From Bacillota bacterium (lineage in GTDB: Bacteria; Bacillota; Clostridia; Lachnospirales; Lachnospiraceae), in assembly GCA_023415595.1 (NCBI GenBank), contig JAEZJW010000013.1:1-6519 (forward strand): a stretch of DNA of 6,519 nt, given 5' to 3'. Shown here piece after piece: positions 1 to 5,363 of the stretch (position 1 is its first letter; every line of letters starts with the position of its first letter). A model generated the notes under the pieces. That model did no database searches. It was not told where the DNA came from and saw only the letters and a program-made list of their open reading frames with translations. Position numbers and translations under genes: made by a program.

Positions 1-660
1 GAATATGCCTGTCTTAATCTCATCCCCGGGTGTCCGGTAGCGGCCCTGAGCATCCATCATCAGCTTGCCTTTAGAAGCCATTAGCTCCAGAACCTCCTTC
101 AGTTCATGCTTAGACTCCCTGGGAACCTGCAGGAACCCTGCCAATTCCTTGAAGGTCATTGGTTTGTATTCCTTGCCGGAGACAAACTCCTCCAGCATCA
201 TTGATTTTTCTTTTAAGGCCTCTTCCTCCATATGGGAGCGATGAGGTTCCTGATGCCTCTTTACAGGACTGCTCTTCTTAAACTTGGATTCCCTTTCAAT
301 ATGAAATCCTCTGTCTTTATAACCATGCTCTTTATGAGCACCTGATCCTGTGCGGGATGACCTGCTACTTCCGGTACCTTCTCCACTGCGGGAGGACCTG
401 CTGCTTCCGGTACCTTCTCCACTGCGGGATGACCTGCTGCTTCCAGTACCTTCTCCACTGTGGGATGACCTGGTTCTTCCGGTACCTGCATCCTTTGAGC
501 TTCGTGAGGAACCCCGCTCTGAAGACTGCCTCTCTCCGGAGGAAGTCCTCTCCCTATTACTATCTTTATTCTTAAATCTTCTTTCTGTCATAGTCTCTTT
601 ATCTTTCTTATTCCTTTTCTCTTTCGTATCTGTATCTATTGTTCTTTCTTTTAATCTCAT
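1..660 (-). CDS. rnr: Ribonuclease R, N-terminal part (runs off left edge)
   Basis: Processive 3'-to-5' exoribonuclease of the RNase II/R family, acting on structured RNA in the cytoplasm. Only 220 codons are visible and the frame is still open at base 1; the cold-shock, RNB catalytic and S1 domains would lie outside the window. Residues about 145-215 look like the family's N-terminal winged-helix domain (EYKPMTFKELAGFLQVP, followed by a Lys/Glu helix and KGKLMMDAQGRYRTP). Assignment rests on that domain plus position after secG, a common Firmicute arrangement. Residues 1-144 are an atypical low-complexity tail rich in K, R, S, G and E, with a 12-residue tandem repeat at about 64-107. The ATG at 660-658 is preceded by a modest AGGTG six bases upstream; an in-frame TAA at 693-691 limits extension. 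A later ATG at 591-589 (Met24) is a possible alternative start with a poorer ribosome site. Identity as an RNase R is fairly sure; function of the tail is unknown. Confidence 0.86.
   Translation of the reverse strand, partial: MRLKERTIDTDTKEKRNKKDKETMTERRFKNKDSNRERTSSGERQSSERGSSRSSKDAGTGRTRSSHSGEGTGSSRSSRSGEGTGSSRSSRSGEGTGSSRSSRTGSGAHKEHGYKDRGFHIERESKFKKSSPVKRHQEPHRSHMEEEALKEKSMMLEEFVSGKEYKPMTFKELAGFLQVPRESKHELKEVLELMASKGKLMMDAQGRYRTPGDEIKTGIF
352..487 (-). repeat. 36-bp in-frame tandem repeat inside rnr
   Basis: Three full 36-bp units (352-387, 388-423, 424-459) and a diverging fourth (460-487) follow each other without spacers. Units differ at only a few bases. Because 36 is a multiple of three, the repeat keeps the reading frame and encodes a 12-residue unit of the form RSSRSGEGTGSS. 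Each unit is Ser/Gly/Arg rich with one Glu. The copies differ by few bases, which suggests recent expansion by slippage or recombination; copy number may vary among strains. Confidence 0.95.
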
Positions 661-683
661 ATATGGCACCTGCTTCCGTCTTA

Positions 684-713
684 ATGTAATTTAATCGGTC
701 TGCATGCAGTCAA
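684..713 (-). promoter_or_regulatory. Weak candidate sigma-A promoter for rnr
   Basis: On the minus strand, TTGACT (713-708) matches the -35 consensus at five of six bases. It is followed 18 bases later by TTACAT (689-684), a poor -10 matching at three of six. The 10-bp palindrome ctgcatgcag lies in the spacer. The start site would fall about 20 bases upstream of the rnr ATG, giving a very short leader. The good -35 is the main support; the -10 is weak, so another promoter farther upstream in 715-780 is possible. Confidence 0.25.
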
Positions 714-781
714 ACCCTACAATAGTCTTTCATAATATTAGTATGCCATATATTTTAGAGGTATAATCTTTATGATCATAA

Positions 782-805
782 AAGAGTTCCGTTTGATAAA
801 CTCTT
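782..805 (-). terminator. Terminator-like hairpin, fourth after secG
   Basis: Arms aagagtt (782-788) and aactctt (799-805) form a 7-bp stem with a 10-base loop. On the minus strand the stem is followed by TTATG, so the U-tract is short. It may be a weak terminator or a degenerate relic of one. Confidence 0.35.
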
Positions 806-823
806 GTGCCGTATGAAGAACAA

Positions 824-845
824 AGAGTCTGCCTTGGCAGACTCT
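824..845 (-). terminator. Strong hairpin, probable terminator
   Basis: Perfect 10-bp inverted repeat, agagtctgcc (824-833) and ggcagactct (836-845), separated by two bases; physically a 9-bp stem with a four-base loop. On the minus strand it is followed by TTGTTCTTC, a broken U-rich run. In the plus direction no T-run follows, which favours action on leftward transcripts that read past secG. Confidence 0.55.
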
Positions 846-910
846 CGCACCGAGCGCGGTGAGCGTAAGCGAACATCTACCTAACGCGCGAGTGCGCATC
901 CTGCGGAGCA

Positions 911-949
911 TTTTTATTCAATAGGACGCAATTTCCTATTGAATAAAAA
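911..949. terminator. 16-bp hairpin, possible bidirectional terminator
   Basis: Perfect 16-bp inverted repeat (911-926 and 934-949) with a seven-base loop at 927-933. The outer five bases of the arms are A/T runs, so either direction of transcription gives a stem ending in a run of U. It lies directly downstream of the first secG terminator and shares the A-tract at 945-950 with it, so the two hairpins compete for the same bases. Confidence 0.7.
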
Positions 950-973
950 ACACTCTGTTGTCCAGAGTGTTTT
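945..973 (-). terminator. Rho-independent terminator of secG
   Basis: Arms aaaacactctg (947-957) and cagagtgtttt (963-973) make a perfect 11-bp stem with a five-base loop. On the minus strand the stem runs into TTTTTT (950-945). It begins eight bases past the secG stop codon, the classical position and form of an intrinsic terminator. Confidence 0.88.
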
Positions 974-980
974 CGTTTCA

Positions 981-1217
981 TTACCAATTAAGATTTAAAA
1001 CAACTGAGAGTACAATGAACAGGCCAGCCAGAAGCTCTGTGACTTTAACCAGCATACCTTCCCTTGAACGTCCCTTATTCTTAGCCCAATATGTTTCGGT
1101 AACGCCGGTTAACGCTCCGGATAAACCAACCTTACCTTCCTGCCTTAACACAACAACGGTTAAAGCAATACAAATTCCTATATAAACAATTTGTACAATA
1201 GTTCTTAATACGTCCAC
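981..1217 (-). CDS. secG: Preprotein translocase subunit SecG
   Basis: Small membrane subunit of the SecYEG channel, which assists SecA-driven export of unfolded proteins. The 78-residue product has the family's size and layout: a first membrane segment at about residues 6-24, a polar loop at 25-57 containing GLSGALTG and a cluster of basic residues, and a second membrane segment at about 58-75, with both ends expected outside. The start is taken as GTG at 1217-1215 because a full AGGAGGT (1230-1224) sits six bases before it. A longer reading from the ATG at 1256 would translate through this ribosome site and lies next to the -10 region of a strong promoter, so it is rejected. The gene follows gpmI by 128 nt, has its own promoter, and ends just before a strong terminator, so it may be expressed independently of glycolysis. 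Confidence 0.93.
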   Translation of the reverse strand: MDVLRTIVQIVYIGICIALTVVVLRQEGKVGLSGALTGVTETYWAKNKGRSREGMLVKVTELLAGLFIVLSVVLNLNW

Positions 1218-1223
1218 GATCAC

Positions 1224-1230
1224 ACCTCCT
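1224..1230 (-). promoter_or_regulatory. Ribosome binding site fixing the secG GTG start
   Basis: AGGAGGT on the minus strand, six bases before GTG at 1217-1215. Another GTG at 1223-1221 directly abuts the site and is too close to be used. Confidence 0.85.
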
Positions 1231-1242
1231 AAAACTACGCCT

Positions 1243-1271
1243 ATTCTACCATACAATAGAAATTATTTCAA
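1243..1271 (-). promoter_or_regulatory. Sigma-A promoter for secG
   Basis: On the minus strand, TTGAAA (1271-1266) and TAGAAT (1248-1243) are separated by exactly 17 bases, each matching the consensus at five of six positions. A TG one base before the -10 gives an extended -10 element. The start site should fall near 1235-1237, leaving a leader of about 20 nt that carries little besides the ribosome site. No convincing terminator is seen between gpmI and this promoter, so read-through from gpmI could add to its output. Confidence 0.75.
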
Positions 1272-1345
1272 CAAGTATTTATTACAAGCCTTGCTTACTT
1301 ATGAAATTGTATGCCATATTTTAGTAAAATCAGTTAACCCAAGAT

Positions 1346-2893
1346 TTAGAATTGCCTCTTCGCCAACAGGGACTTACCGGTCATCTCCACCGGTTTCTCC
1401 ATACCCATCATTTCAATCATGGTAGGAATGATATCTGCCAGACAGCCACCCTCAGCCAGGGTATAATCCTTATCATAATTAACAAGGATAAAGGGTACCG
1501 GATTAATCGTGTGTGCTGTAAAGGGTTCCCCAGTGGTATAATCCAAAAGCTGCTCTGCATTCCCATGGTCCGCACAGATGAACATCTGCCCATCTACGGA
1601 TAATAATGCGTCTACTGCTTTACCGACACATTCATCCACAGCCTCAATAGCTTTGATTGCTGCACTTTCGATTCCTGTGTGTCCAACCATGTCAGGGTTA
1701 GCAAAATTAACGATGATAACATCATATTTTAGTGATTTGATTGCTTCTACCAGCTTATCAGCCACTTCATAAGCACTCATCTCCGGCTGAAGATCATAGG
1801 TCGCTACCTTCGGGGAGTTTACCAGTATCCGATCTTCACCCTCATTCGGAACCTCAATACCTGCATTGAAGAAGAAGGTAACATGGGCATATTTCTCCGT
1901 CTCAGCAAGACGTAACTGGGTCATATGGTGCTCAGCCAGAAATTGTCCAAAGGTGTGGTTAATCGAAATCTTATGGAACGCAACCGATTTATTCGGAATC
2001 GTTATATCATATTCAGAGAAGCAGACATAGGTCAGCTTCATTCTCTTAACGCCTTCGAACCCGCTGAAATCCTCACTGCAGAAGGTTCTGGTAATCTCTC
2101 TGGCACGGTCCGGTCTGAAGTTGAAGAAGATGATCGAATCATTATCCTTGATCGTCGCAATCGGCTTCCCATCCTCCATCACAACGGTGGGAATGACAAA
2201 TTCATCAAATTTCTCTGCATTATAGGAATTCTGCACTGCTTCGATGGCATTAACCGCAGTCTCGCCCTCGCCGAATACCATGGCACGATAAGCCTTCTCG
2301 ACTCTGTCCCAACGGTTGTCACGGTCCATTACATAGTAACGGCCCATTACCGTTGCGATCTTGCCTACTCCAATCAGCTTCATCTGCTCCCAAAGCTCTT
2401 CCACAAAGCCCTTACCGGAAGCAGGAGGTGTATCACGGCCATCTAGAAACGCATGAACAAATACCCTGTTCAGGCCGTGCCTCTTCGCCAGCTCCAGAAG
2501 CGCATATAAATGGGTGTTATGGCTGTGAACACCACCGTCGGAAAGTAATCCGTACAGATGAAGATCGGAATTATTTCTCTTGCAGTTATCTACAGCAGCC
2601 AGCAATCCTTCATTGGTAAAGAAGGTTCCGTCCTGGATTTCCTTCGTAATTCTGGTCAACTCCTGGTAAACAATCCGACCTGCACCCATGTTAATGTGAC
2701 CGACTTCAGAGTTACCCATCTGACCATCCGGAAGGCCGACAGCCATACCACTGGCATATCCCTTAACACAGGGGTATACGCTCATAAGACGGTCCATGAC
2801 CGGTTTCTTAGCCAGGGCAATCGCGTTTGCTTCCTTCTTATCATTTAAACCATAACCGTCAAGAATCATTAAAACAGTCGGTTTTTTACTCAT
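1346..2893 (-). CDS. gpmI: 2,3-bisphosphoglycerate-independent phosphoglycerate mutase
   Basis: Interconverts 3- and 2-phosphoglycerate in glycolysis through a phosphoserine intermediate and two metal ions, usually Mn2+. The 515 residues match the usual 510-515 of the family. Visible active-site features: Asp12 (MILDGYG), nucleophile Ser62 (MGNSEVGH), His123, the substrate-binding HAFLDGRDTPP (about 148-157), Arg185 and Arg191 (GRYYVMDRDNRWDR), FFNFRPDRAREITR (about 257-270), Lys336, Asp401/His405, Asp442/His443 (ADHGNAEQ) and His461. The start is ATG 2893-2891, with GGAGGT seven bases upstream; the ATG five codons earlier would overlap that ribosome site. One deviation is seen: the usually invariant FFFNGG reads FFFNAG (Ala344). 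It lies 103 nt after tpiA. In Bacillus-type clusters enolase follows this gene; here secG does. Confidence 0.97.
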   Translation of the reverse strand: MSKKPTVLMILDGYGLNDKKEANAIALAKKPVMDRLMSVYPCVKGYASGMAVGLPDGQMGNSEVGHINMGAGRIVYQELTRITKEIQDGTFFTNEGLLAAVDNCKRNNSDLHLYGLLSDGGVHSHNTHLYALLELAKRHGLNRVFVHAFLDGRDTPPASGKGFVEELWEQMKLIGVGKIATVMGRYYVMDRDNRWDRVEKAYRAMVFGEGETAVNAIEAVQNSYNAEKFDEFVIPTVVMEDGKPIATIKDNDSIIFFNFRPDRAREITRTFCSEDFSGFEGVKRMKLTYVCFSEYDITIPNKSVAFHKISINHTFGQFLAEHHMTQLRLAETEKYAHVTFFFNAGIEVPNEGEDRILVNSPKVATYDLQPEMSAYEVADKLVEAIKSLKYDVIIVNFANPDMVGHTGIESAAIKAIEAVDECVGKAVDALLSVDGQMFICADHGNAEQLLDYTTGEPFTAHTINPVPFILVNYDKDYTLAEGGCLADIIPTMIEMMGMEKPVEMTGKSLLAKRQF

Positions 2894-2900
2894 ACTATAT

Positions 2901-2906
2901 ACCTCC
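2901..2906 (-). promoter_or_regulatory. Ribosome binding site fixing the gpmI start
   Basis: GGAGGT on the minus strand, seven bases before ATG 2893-2891. It decides against the upstream in-frame ATG at 2908-2906. Confidence 0.8.
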
Positions 2907-2909
2907 ATG

Positions 2910-2989
2910 CTGCCGTTAGGCAGTTCATAACCTGAGCGAAAAGCACGCCAAGTGCTTTTTGCCGTGTGAAAAATCTTGATTTTTCACAC
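2910..2989 (-). promoter_or_regulatory. Three consecutive hairpins between tpiA and gpmI
   Basis: In transcript order: a perfect 12-bp inverted repeat, gtgtgaaaaatc (2964-2975) with gatttttcacac (2978-2989), starting seven bases after the tpiA stop; an 8-bp stem, aaaagcac (2939-2946) with gtgctttt (2952-2959), loop gccaa; and a 5-bp stem, ctgcc (2910-2914) with ggcag (2919-2923), loop gtta, just before the gpmI ribosome site. The first two have U-rich 3' arms but only broken U-tracts after them. They could be partial terminators, RNase stops or stability elements that set the tpiA:gpmI mRNA ratio. Function is inferred; the pairing is seen. Confidence 0.6.
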
Positions 2990-2996
2990 TTTGCCC

Positions 2997-3743
2997 TTAT
3001 TTATAGTTTACGATTTTGCCGAAGTCAGCCTTTAAGCTTGCTCCGCCAACCAGACCGCCGTCGATATTCTCCTGTCCGAACAGGTCTGCTGCACTGCCTG
3101 CCGTAACGCTGCCGCCGTATTGAATACGGATTGCTGCTGCTGTTGCTGCATCATAGATTTCAGCGATACACTCACGGATTGCCTTACATACCTCTTCGGC
3201 CTGTTCAGTAGTTGCTACCTTGCCGGTTCCGATTGCCCAGATCGGCTCATAAGCGATGACAGCCTTCTTCGCCTGATCTGCTGTCACACTTAAGAATGCG
3301 ATTTTGATCTGCTGGCGTACGAAATCAATTGTGATACCCTGTTCTCTCTGCTTTAAGGACTCACCGCAGCAGATGATAGGTGTGATATTGTGTTCATAAG
3401 CCTTCAATACCTTCTTATTTACGGTTTCATCCGTCTCTGCAAAATATTCCCTACGCTCTGAATGGCCTATAATAACATATTTTACACCGATATCAGTAAG
3501 CATATTCGGAGCGATCTCTCCGGTATATGCGCCGCTTTCTTCATAATACATATTCTGTGCACCGATCTCGATGTTTGTTCCTTGTACAGCAGCAATCGCT
3601 GTGGTAAGGCTGATTGCAGGTACACAGAATACAACATCCGCATCCTCGGTTTTTACCAGGGGCTTCAGTTCCTCGATTAATTTAACAGTCTCACTGGGAG
3701 TCTTGTTCATCTTCCAGTTACCGGCTATGATCTTTCTACGCAT
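2997..3743 (-). CDS. tpiA: Triosephosphate isomerase
   Basis: Interconverts dihydroxyacetone phosphate and glyceraldehyde 3-phosphate, feeding both halves of aldolase cleavage into the gap-pgk steps. The 248-residue product has the standard length of the (beta/alpha)8 enzyme. Catalytic residues are all present: Lys11 (GNWKMN), the electrophile His94 (IIGHSERR) and the base Glu166 (AYEPIWAIGTGKVAT, with the flexible loop 6 at about 167-177). The phosphate-binding YGGSV (209-213) and GGLVGGASL (229-237) near the C-terminus are intact. The ATG at 3743-3741 has AAGGAGG seven bases upstream (3757-3751), and the second residues RRKIIAGNWK fit the family's N-terminus. It lies 210 nt after pgk and 103 nt before gpmI; a predicted promoter in the upstream spacer suggests some independent expression. 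Confidence 0.98.
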   Translation of the reverse strand: MRRKIIAGNWKMNKTPSETVKLIEELKPLVKTEDADVVFCVPAISLTTAIAAVQGTNIEIGAQNMYYEESGAYTGEIAPNMLTDIGVKYVIIGHSERREYFAETDETVNKKVLKAYEHNITPIICCGESLKQREQGITIDFVRQQIKIAFLSVTADQAKKAVIAYEPIWAIGTGKVATTEQAEEVCKAIRECIAEIYDAATAAAIRIQYGGSVTAGSAADLFGQENIDGGLVGGASLKADFGKIVNYK

Positions 3744-3807
3744 GTTTCTTCCTCCTTATTATCATTCCAGTACACCTAAGCATACTTAAGAGTCTTATTA
3801 TGGCTGT

Positions 3808-3835
3808 GCTGCTATCATAACCCTGTGAAAGCAGC
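3808..3835 (-). promoter_or_regulatory. Small hairpin in the tpiA leader
   Basis: gctgct (3808-3813) and agcagc (3830-3835) form a 6-bp stem with a 16-base loop, downstream of the predicted tpiA promoter. It would be in the 5' leader of a tpiA transcript. The stem is short and could be chance. Confidence 0.3.
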
Positions 3836-3851
3836 CTCCGAAAAATTAATA

Positions 3852-3880
3852 ATAATATACGACTTACTAGATTGTAGCAA
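3852..3880 (-). promoter_or_regulatory. Candidate sigma-A promoter for tpiA-gpmI
   Basis: On the minus strand, TTGCTA (3880-3875; four of six) lies 17 bases before TATTAT (3857-3852; five of six). The start site would be about 100 nt before the tpiA ATG. The -35 is built from the downstream arm of a 15-bp inverted repeat, so promoter and hairpin occupy the same DNA. Confidence 0.4.
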
Positions 3881-3925
3881 GCTTTTCGATGAATTACAAT
3901 AGTGCATCATGAAAAGCTTGCTACA
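3873..3925 (-). promoter_or_regulatory. Long hairpin after pgk
   Basis: A perfect 15-bp inverted repeat, tgtagcaagcttttc (3873-3887) and gaaaagcttgctaca (3911-3925), encloses a 23-base loop; gatg (3888-3891) can pair further with catc (3905-3908). It starts 29 bases past the pgk stop. Neither strand has a U-tract after the stem, so it is not a standard intrinsic terminator. A 3'-end stability stem for the pgk mRNA, a protein-binding operator on the tpiA promoter, or a small repeat relic are possible. Confidence 0.6.
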
Positions 3926-3953
3926 GATTCAAGAAATATATATAATTTTATAC

Positions 3954-5144
3954 TTATTTATCGTTCGCTGCTGCAACGCCGGGCAGCTCGATACCCTCCA
4001 GGAACTCCAGGGAAGCGCCGCCGCCGGTGGAGATGTGGGACATCTTGTCGCCGAAGCCTAACTGGTTAACAGCTGCTGCGGAATCACCGCCGCCGATGAT
4101 TGTTGTTGCTTTGATCTCGGAAAGAGCCTTAGCTACTGCAATCGTACCTGCTGCGAAATTCGGTAATTCAAATACGCCCATCGGTCCGTTCCATACAACG
4201 GTCTTTGCATCCTTAATCGCGTCTGCATACAGAGCACGGGTCTTCTCACCGATATCAAGGCCTTCCCAATCGGGTTCGATCTCGCCGCGTCCAACAGTCT
4301 TGAAAGGTGTGTCATTTGAGAATTCCTGAGCTACTACGGTATCAATCGGGATTAACAGCTTAACGCCCTTCTGTTCAGCCTTAGCCATCATCTCTCTTGC
4401 GTATTCCAGATAATCAGCCTCAAGTAAGGACTTGCCAACCTCCTCGCCGAGAGCCTTCATGAAGGTATAAGCCATGCCACCGCCGATGATCAGAGTGTCT
4501 ACCTTATCAAGGAGATTATTGATAACAGAAATCTTGGAGGAAACCTTAGAACCGCCAAGGATAGCTACGAAAGGTCTATTTGGATTGTTTACTGCATTAC
4601 CGAGGAACTCGATCTCCTTCTGCATCAGATAACCAACCACGGAGGTCTTCACATATTTTGTTACGCCGACATTGGAGCAGTGTGCTCTGTGGGCAGTACC
4701 GAAGGCATCATTTACGAATACATCAGCCAGGGAAGCCAGTTCTTCGCTGTAGTTATCAATATTCTTCTCTTCTTCCTTCCTGTAACGGGTGTTCTCGAGA
4801 AGTACAACGTCTCCGTCCTTCATGGCAGCAACTGCAGCCTTCGCCTTAGGACCAACAACTTCATCATCATTAGCAAATACTATTTCCTTGCCTAACAGTT
4901 CGGATAATCTAACTGCAACCGGAGCCAGGGAGAATTCCGGTGTGGGGCCCTTCGGCTTGCCTAAATGGGAGCAAAGGATAACCTTACCGCCGTCATTCAT
5001 TAATTTCTTGATCGTCGGAAGTGCTTCTACCAGACGTACCTCATCCGTGATCTTGCCGTCCTGGAGTGGAACATTAAAATCGCATCTTACTAATACTCTT
5101 AACCCTTTAACATTGATATCGTCAATTGACTTCTTATTTAACAT
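3954..5144 (-). CDS. pgk: Phosphoglycerate kinase
   Basis: Transfers the acyl phosphate of 1,3-bisphosphoglycerate to ADP, the first ATP-yielding step of glycolysis. The 396 residues are typical for the family. The N-terminal substrate domain carries the signature RVLVRCDFNVP (16-26), the basic substrate-binding stretch SHLGKPKG (59-66), Arg120 (LLENTRYRKEEEKN) and Arg153 (AHRAHCS). The C-terminal nucleotide domain shows GGSKVSSKI (197-205), GGGMAYTF (221-228), NGPMGVFE (319-326) and GGGDSAAAV (351-359). The start is ATG 5144-5142, preceded by AAAGGAGT with six bases between; a reading eight codons longer would translate through that ribosome site. It is separated from gap by 392 nt of structured noncoding DNA and from tpiA by 210 nt. 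Confidence 0.98.
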   Translation of the reverse strand: MLNKKSIDDINVKGLRVLVRCDFNVPLQDGKITDEVRLVEALPTIKKLMNDGGKVILCSHLGKPKGPTPEFSLAPVAVRLSELLGKEIVFANDDEVVGPKAKAAVAAMKDGDVVLLENTRYRKEEEKNIDNYSEELASLADVFVNDAFGTAHRAHCSNVGVTKYVKTSVVGYLMQKEIEFLGNAVNNPNRPFVAILGGSKVSSKISVINNLLDKVDTLIIGGGMAYTFMKALGEEVGKSLLEADYLEYAREMMAKAEQKGVKLLIPIDTVVAQEFSNDTPFKTVGRGEIEPDWEGLDIGEKTRALYADAIKDAKTVVWNGPMGVFELPNFAAGTIAVAKALSEIKATTIIGGGDSAAAVNQLGFGDKMSHISTGGGASLEFLEGIELPGVAAANDK

Positions 5145-5150
5145 ATTAAG

Positions 5151-5158
5151 ACTCCTTT
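5151..5158 (-). promoter_or_regulatory. Ribosome binding site fixing the pgk start
   Basis: AAAGGAGT on the minus strand, six bases before ATG 5144-5142. It rules out the longer in-frame reading from 5168. Confidence 0.85.
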
Positions 5159-5180
5159 CAAGGATCAATGATTTCTGATT

Positions 5181-5208
5181 ATGATAACTCTGAAACGTTC
5201 TATGTTAC
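5181..5208 (-). promoter_or_regulatory. Weak candidate promoter for pgk
   Basis: On the minus strand, GTAACA (5208-5203; four of six) precedes TATCAT (5186-5181; five of six) by 16 bases. The spacing is one short of optimal and the -35 lacks TTG. It would give a pgk leader of about 30 nt. Offered only because a terminator-like hairpin after gap suggests pgk needs some promoter of its own. Confidence 0.25.
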
Positions 5209-5229
5209 ATTCGACTTATATGTTTTCTT

Positions 5230-5363
5230 CGCAACCGTTCGAAGCGCCTCGTGCTTCGCACTTGCTCACGCAACCATTCGAAACGCCTTGCGTTTCTCAG
5301 GTTCGTGGGTGCGCTCGCATTCCATATCTTCACAGAACTGCATCAGTGCTTCGCACTTACTCA
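5230..5363. repeat. Two families of imperfect direct repeats
   Basis: A 19-nt sequence at 5230-5248 recurs at 5269-5287 with two differences (cgcaaccRttcgaaRcgcc). An 18-nt sequence, gtgcttcgcacttRctca, at 5251-5268 recurs at 5346-5363 with one difference. Each copy of the first family opens a short hairpin: gaagcgc with gtgcttc (5240-5246, 5250-5256) and gaaacgc with gcgtttc (5280-5286, 5290-5296). The arrangement looks like a modular repeat element rather than random spacer. Confidence 0.7.

Larger units (their letters stand above)
661..980. other. secG-rnr spacer: hairpin array and rnr leader, no gene seen
   Basis: This 320-nt stretch has no convincing coding region on either strand. Its right half (about 780-973) is occupied by four hairpins and a GC-rich block (846-910) with further short inverted repeats: caccg 848-852 with cggtg 857-861, and gcgc 886-889 with gcgc 894-897. 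Its left half (661-780) is AT-rich and should contain the rnr promoter and leader. Two perfect palindromes lie there: a 14-bp one at 769-782 (tttatgatcataaa) and a 10-bp one at 700-709 (ctgcatgcag). Confidence 0.7.

Noticed and set aside
352..487. Repeat array considered as a CRISPR
   Set aside because: The 36-bp units abut with no spacers and are in frame within a coding region.
261..491. A 76-residue minus-strand reading frame with a Pro/Glu/Val-rich repeat
   Set aside because: It is another frame of the same 36-bp repeat that lies inside rnr. A repeat length divisible by three keeps all frames open. The rnr frame continues into a recognisable winged-helix domain; this one does not.
350..694. 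Plus-strand frames (114 and 72 residues) with Leu/Pro or Cys/Tyr repeats
   Set aside because: They are antisense readings of the rnr repeat, without ribosome sites and with composition set by the repeat.
1217..1256. Longer SecG from ATG 1256
   Set aside because: It would begin beside the -10 region and translate through the AGGAGGT site; the 78-residue form from GTG fits the family.
1925..2446. A 173-residue plus-strand frame opposite gpmI
   Set aside because: It lies entirely antisense to a well-supported enzyme gene and shows no recognisable protein features.
2893..2908. Upstream start for gpmI (five codons longer)
   Set aside because: It would overlap the GGAGGT that is ideally placed for ATG 2893, and family members start at the MSKKPTVLMILDGYG type N-terminus.
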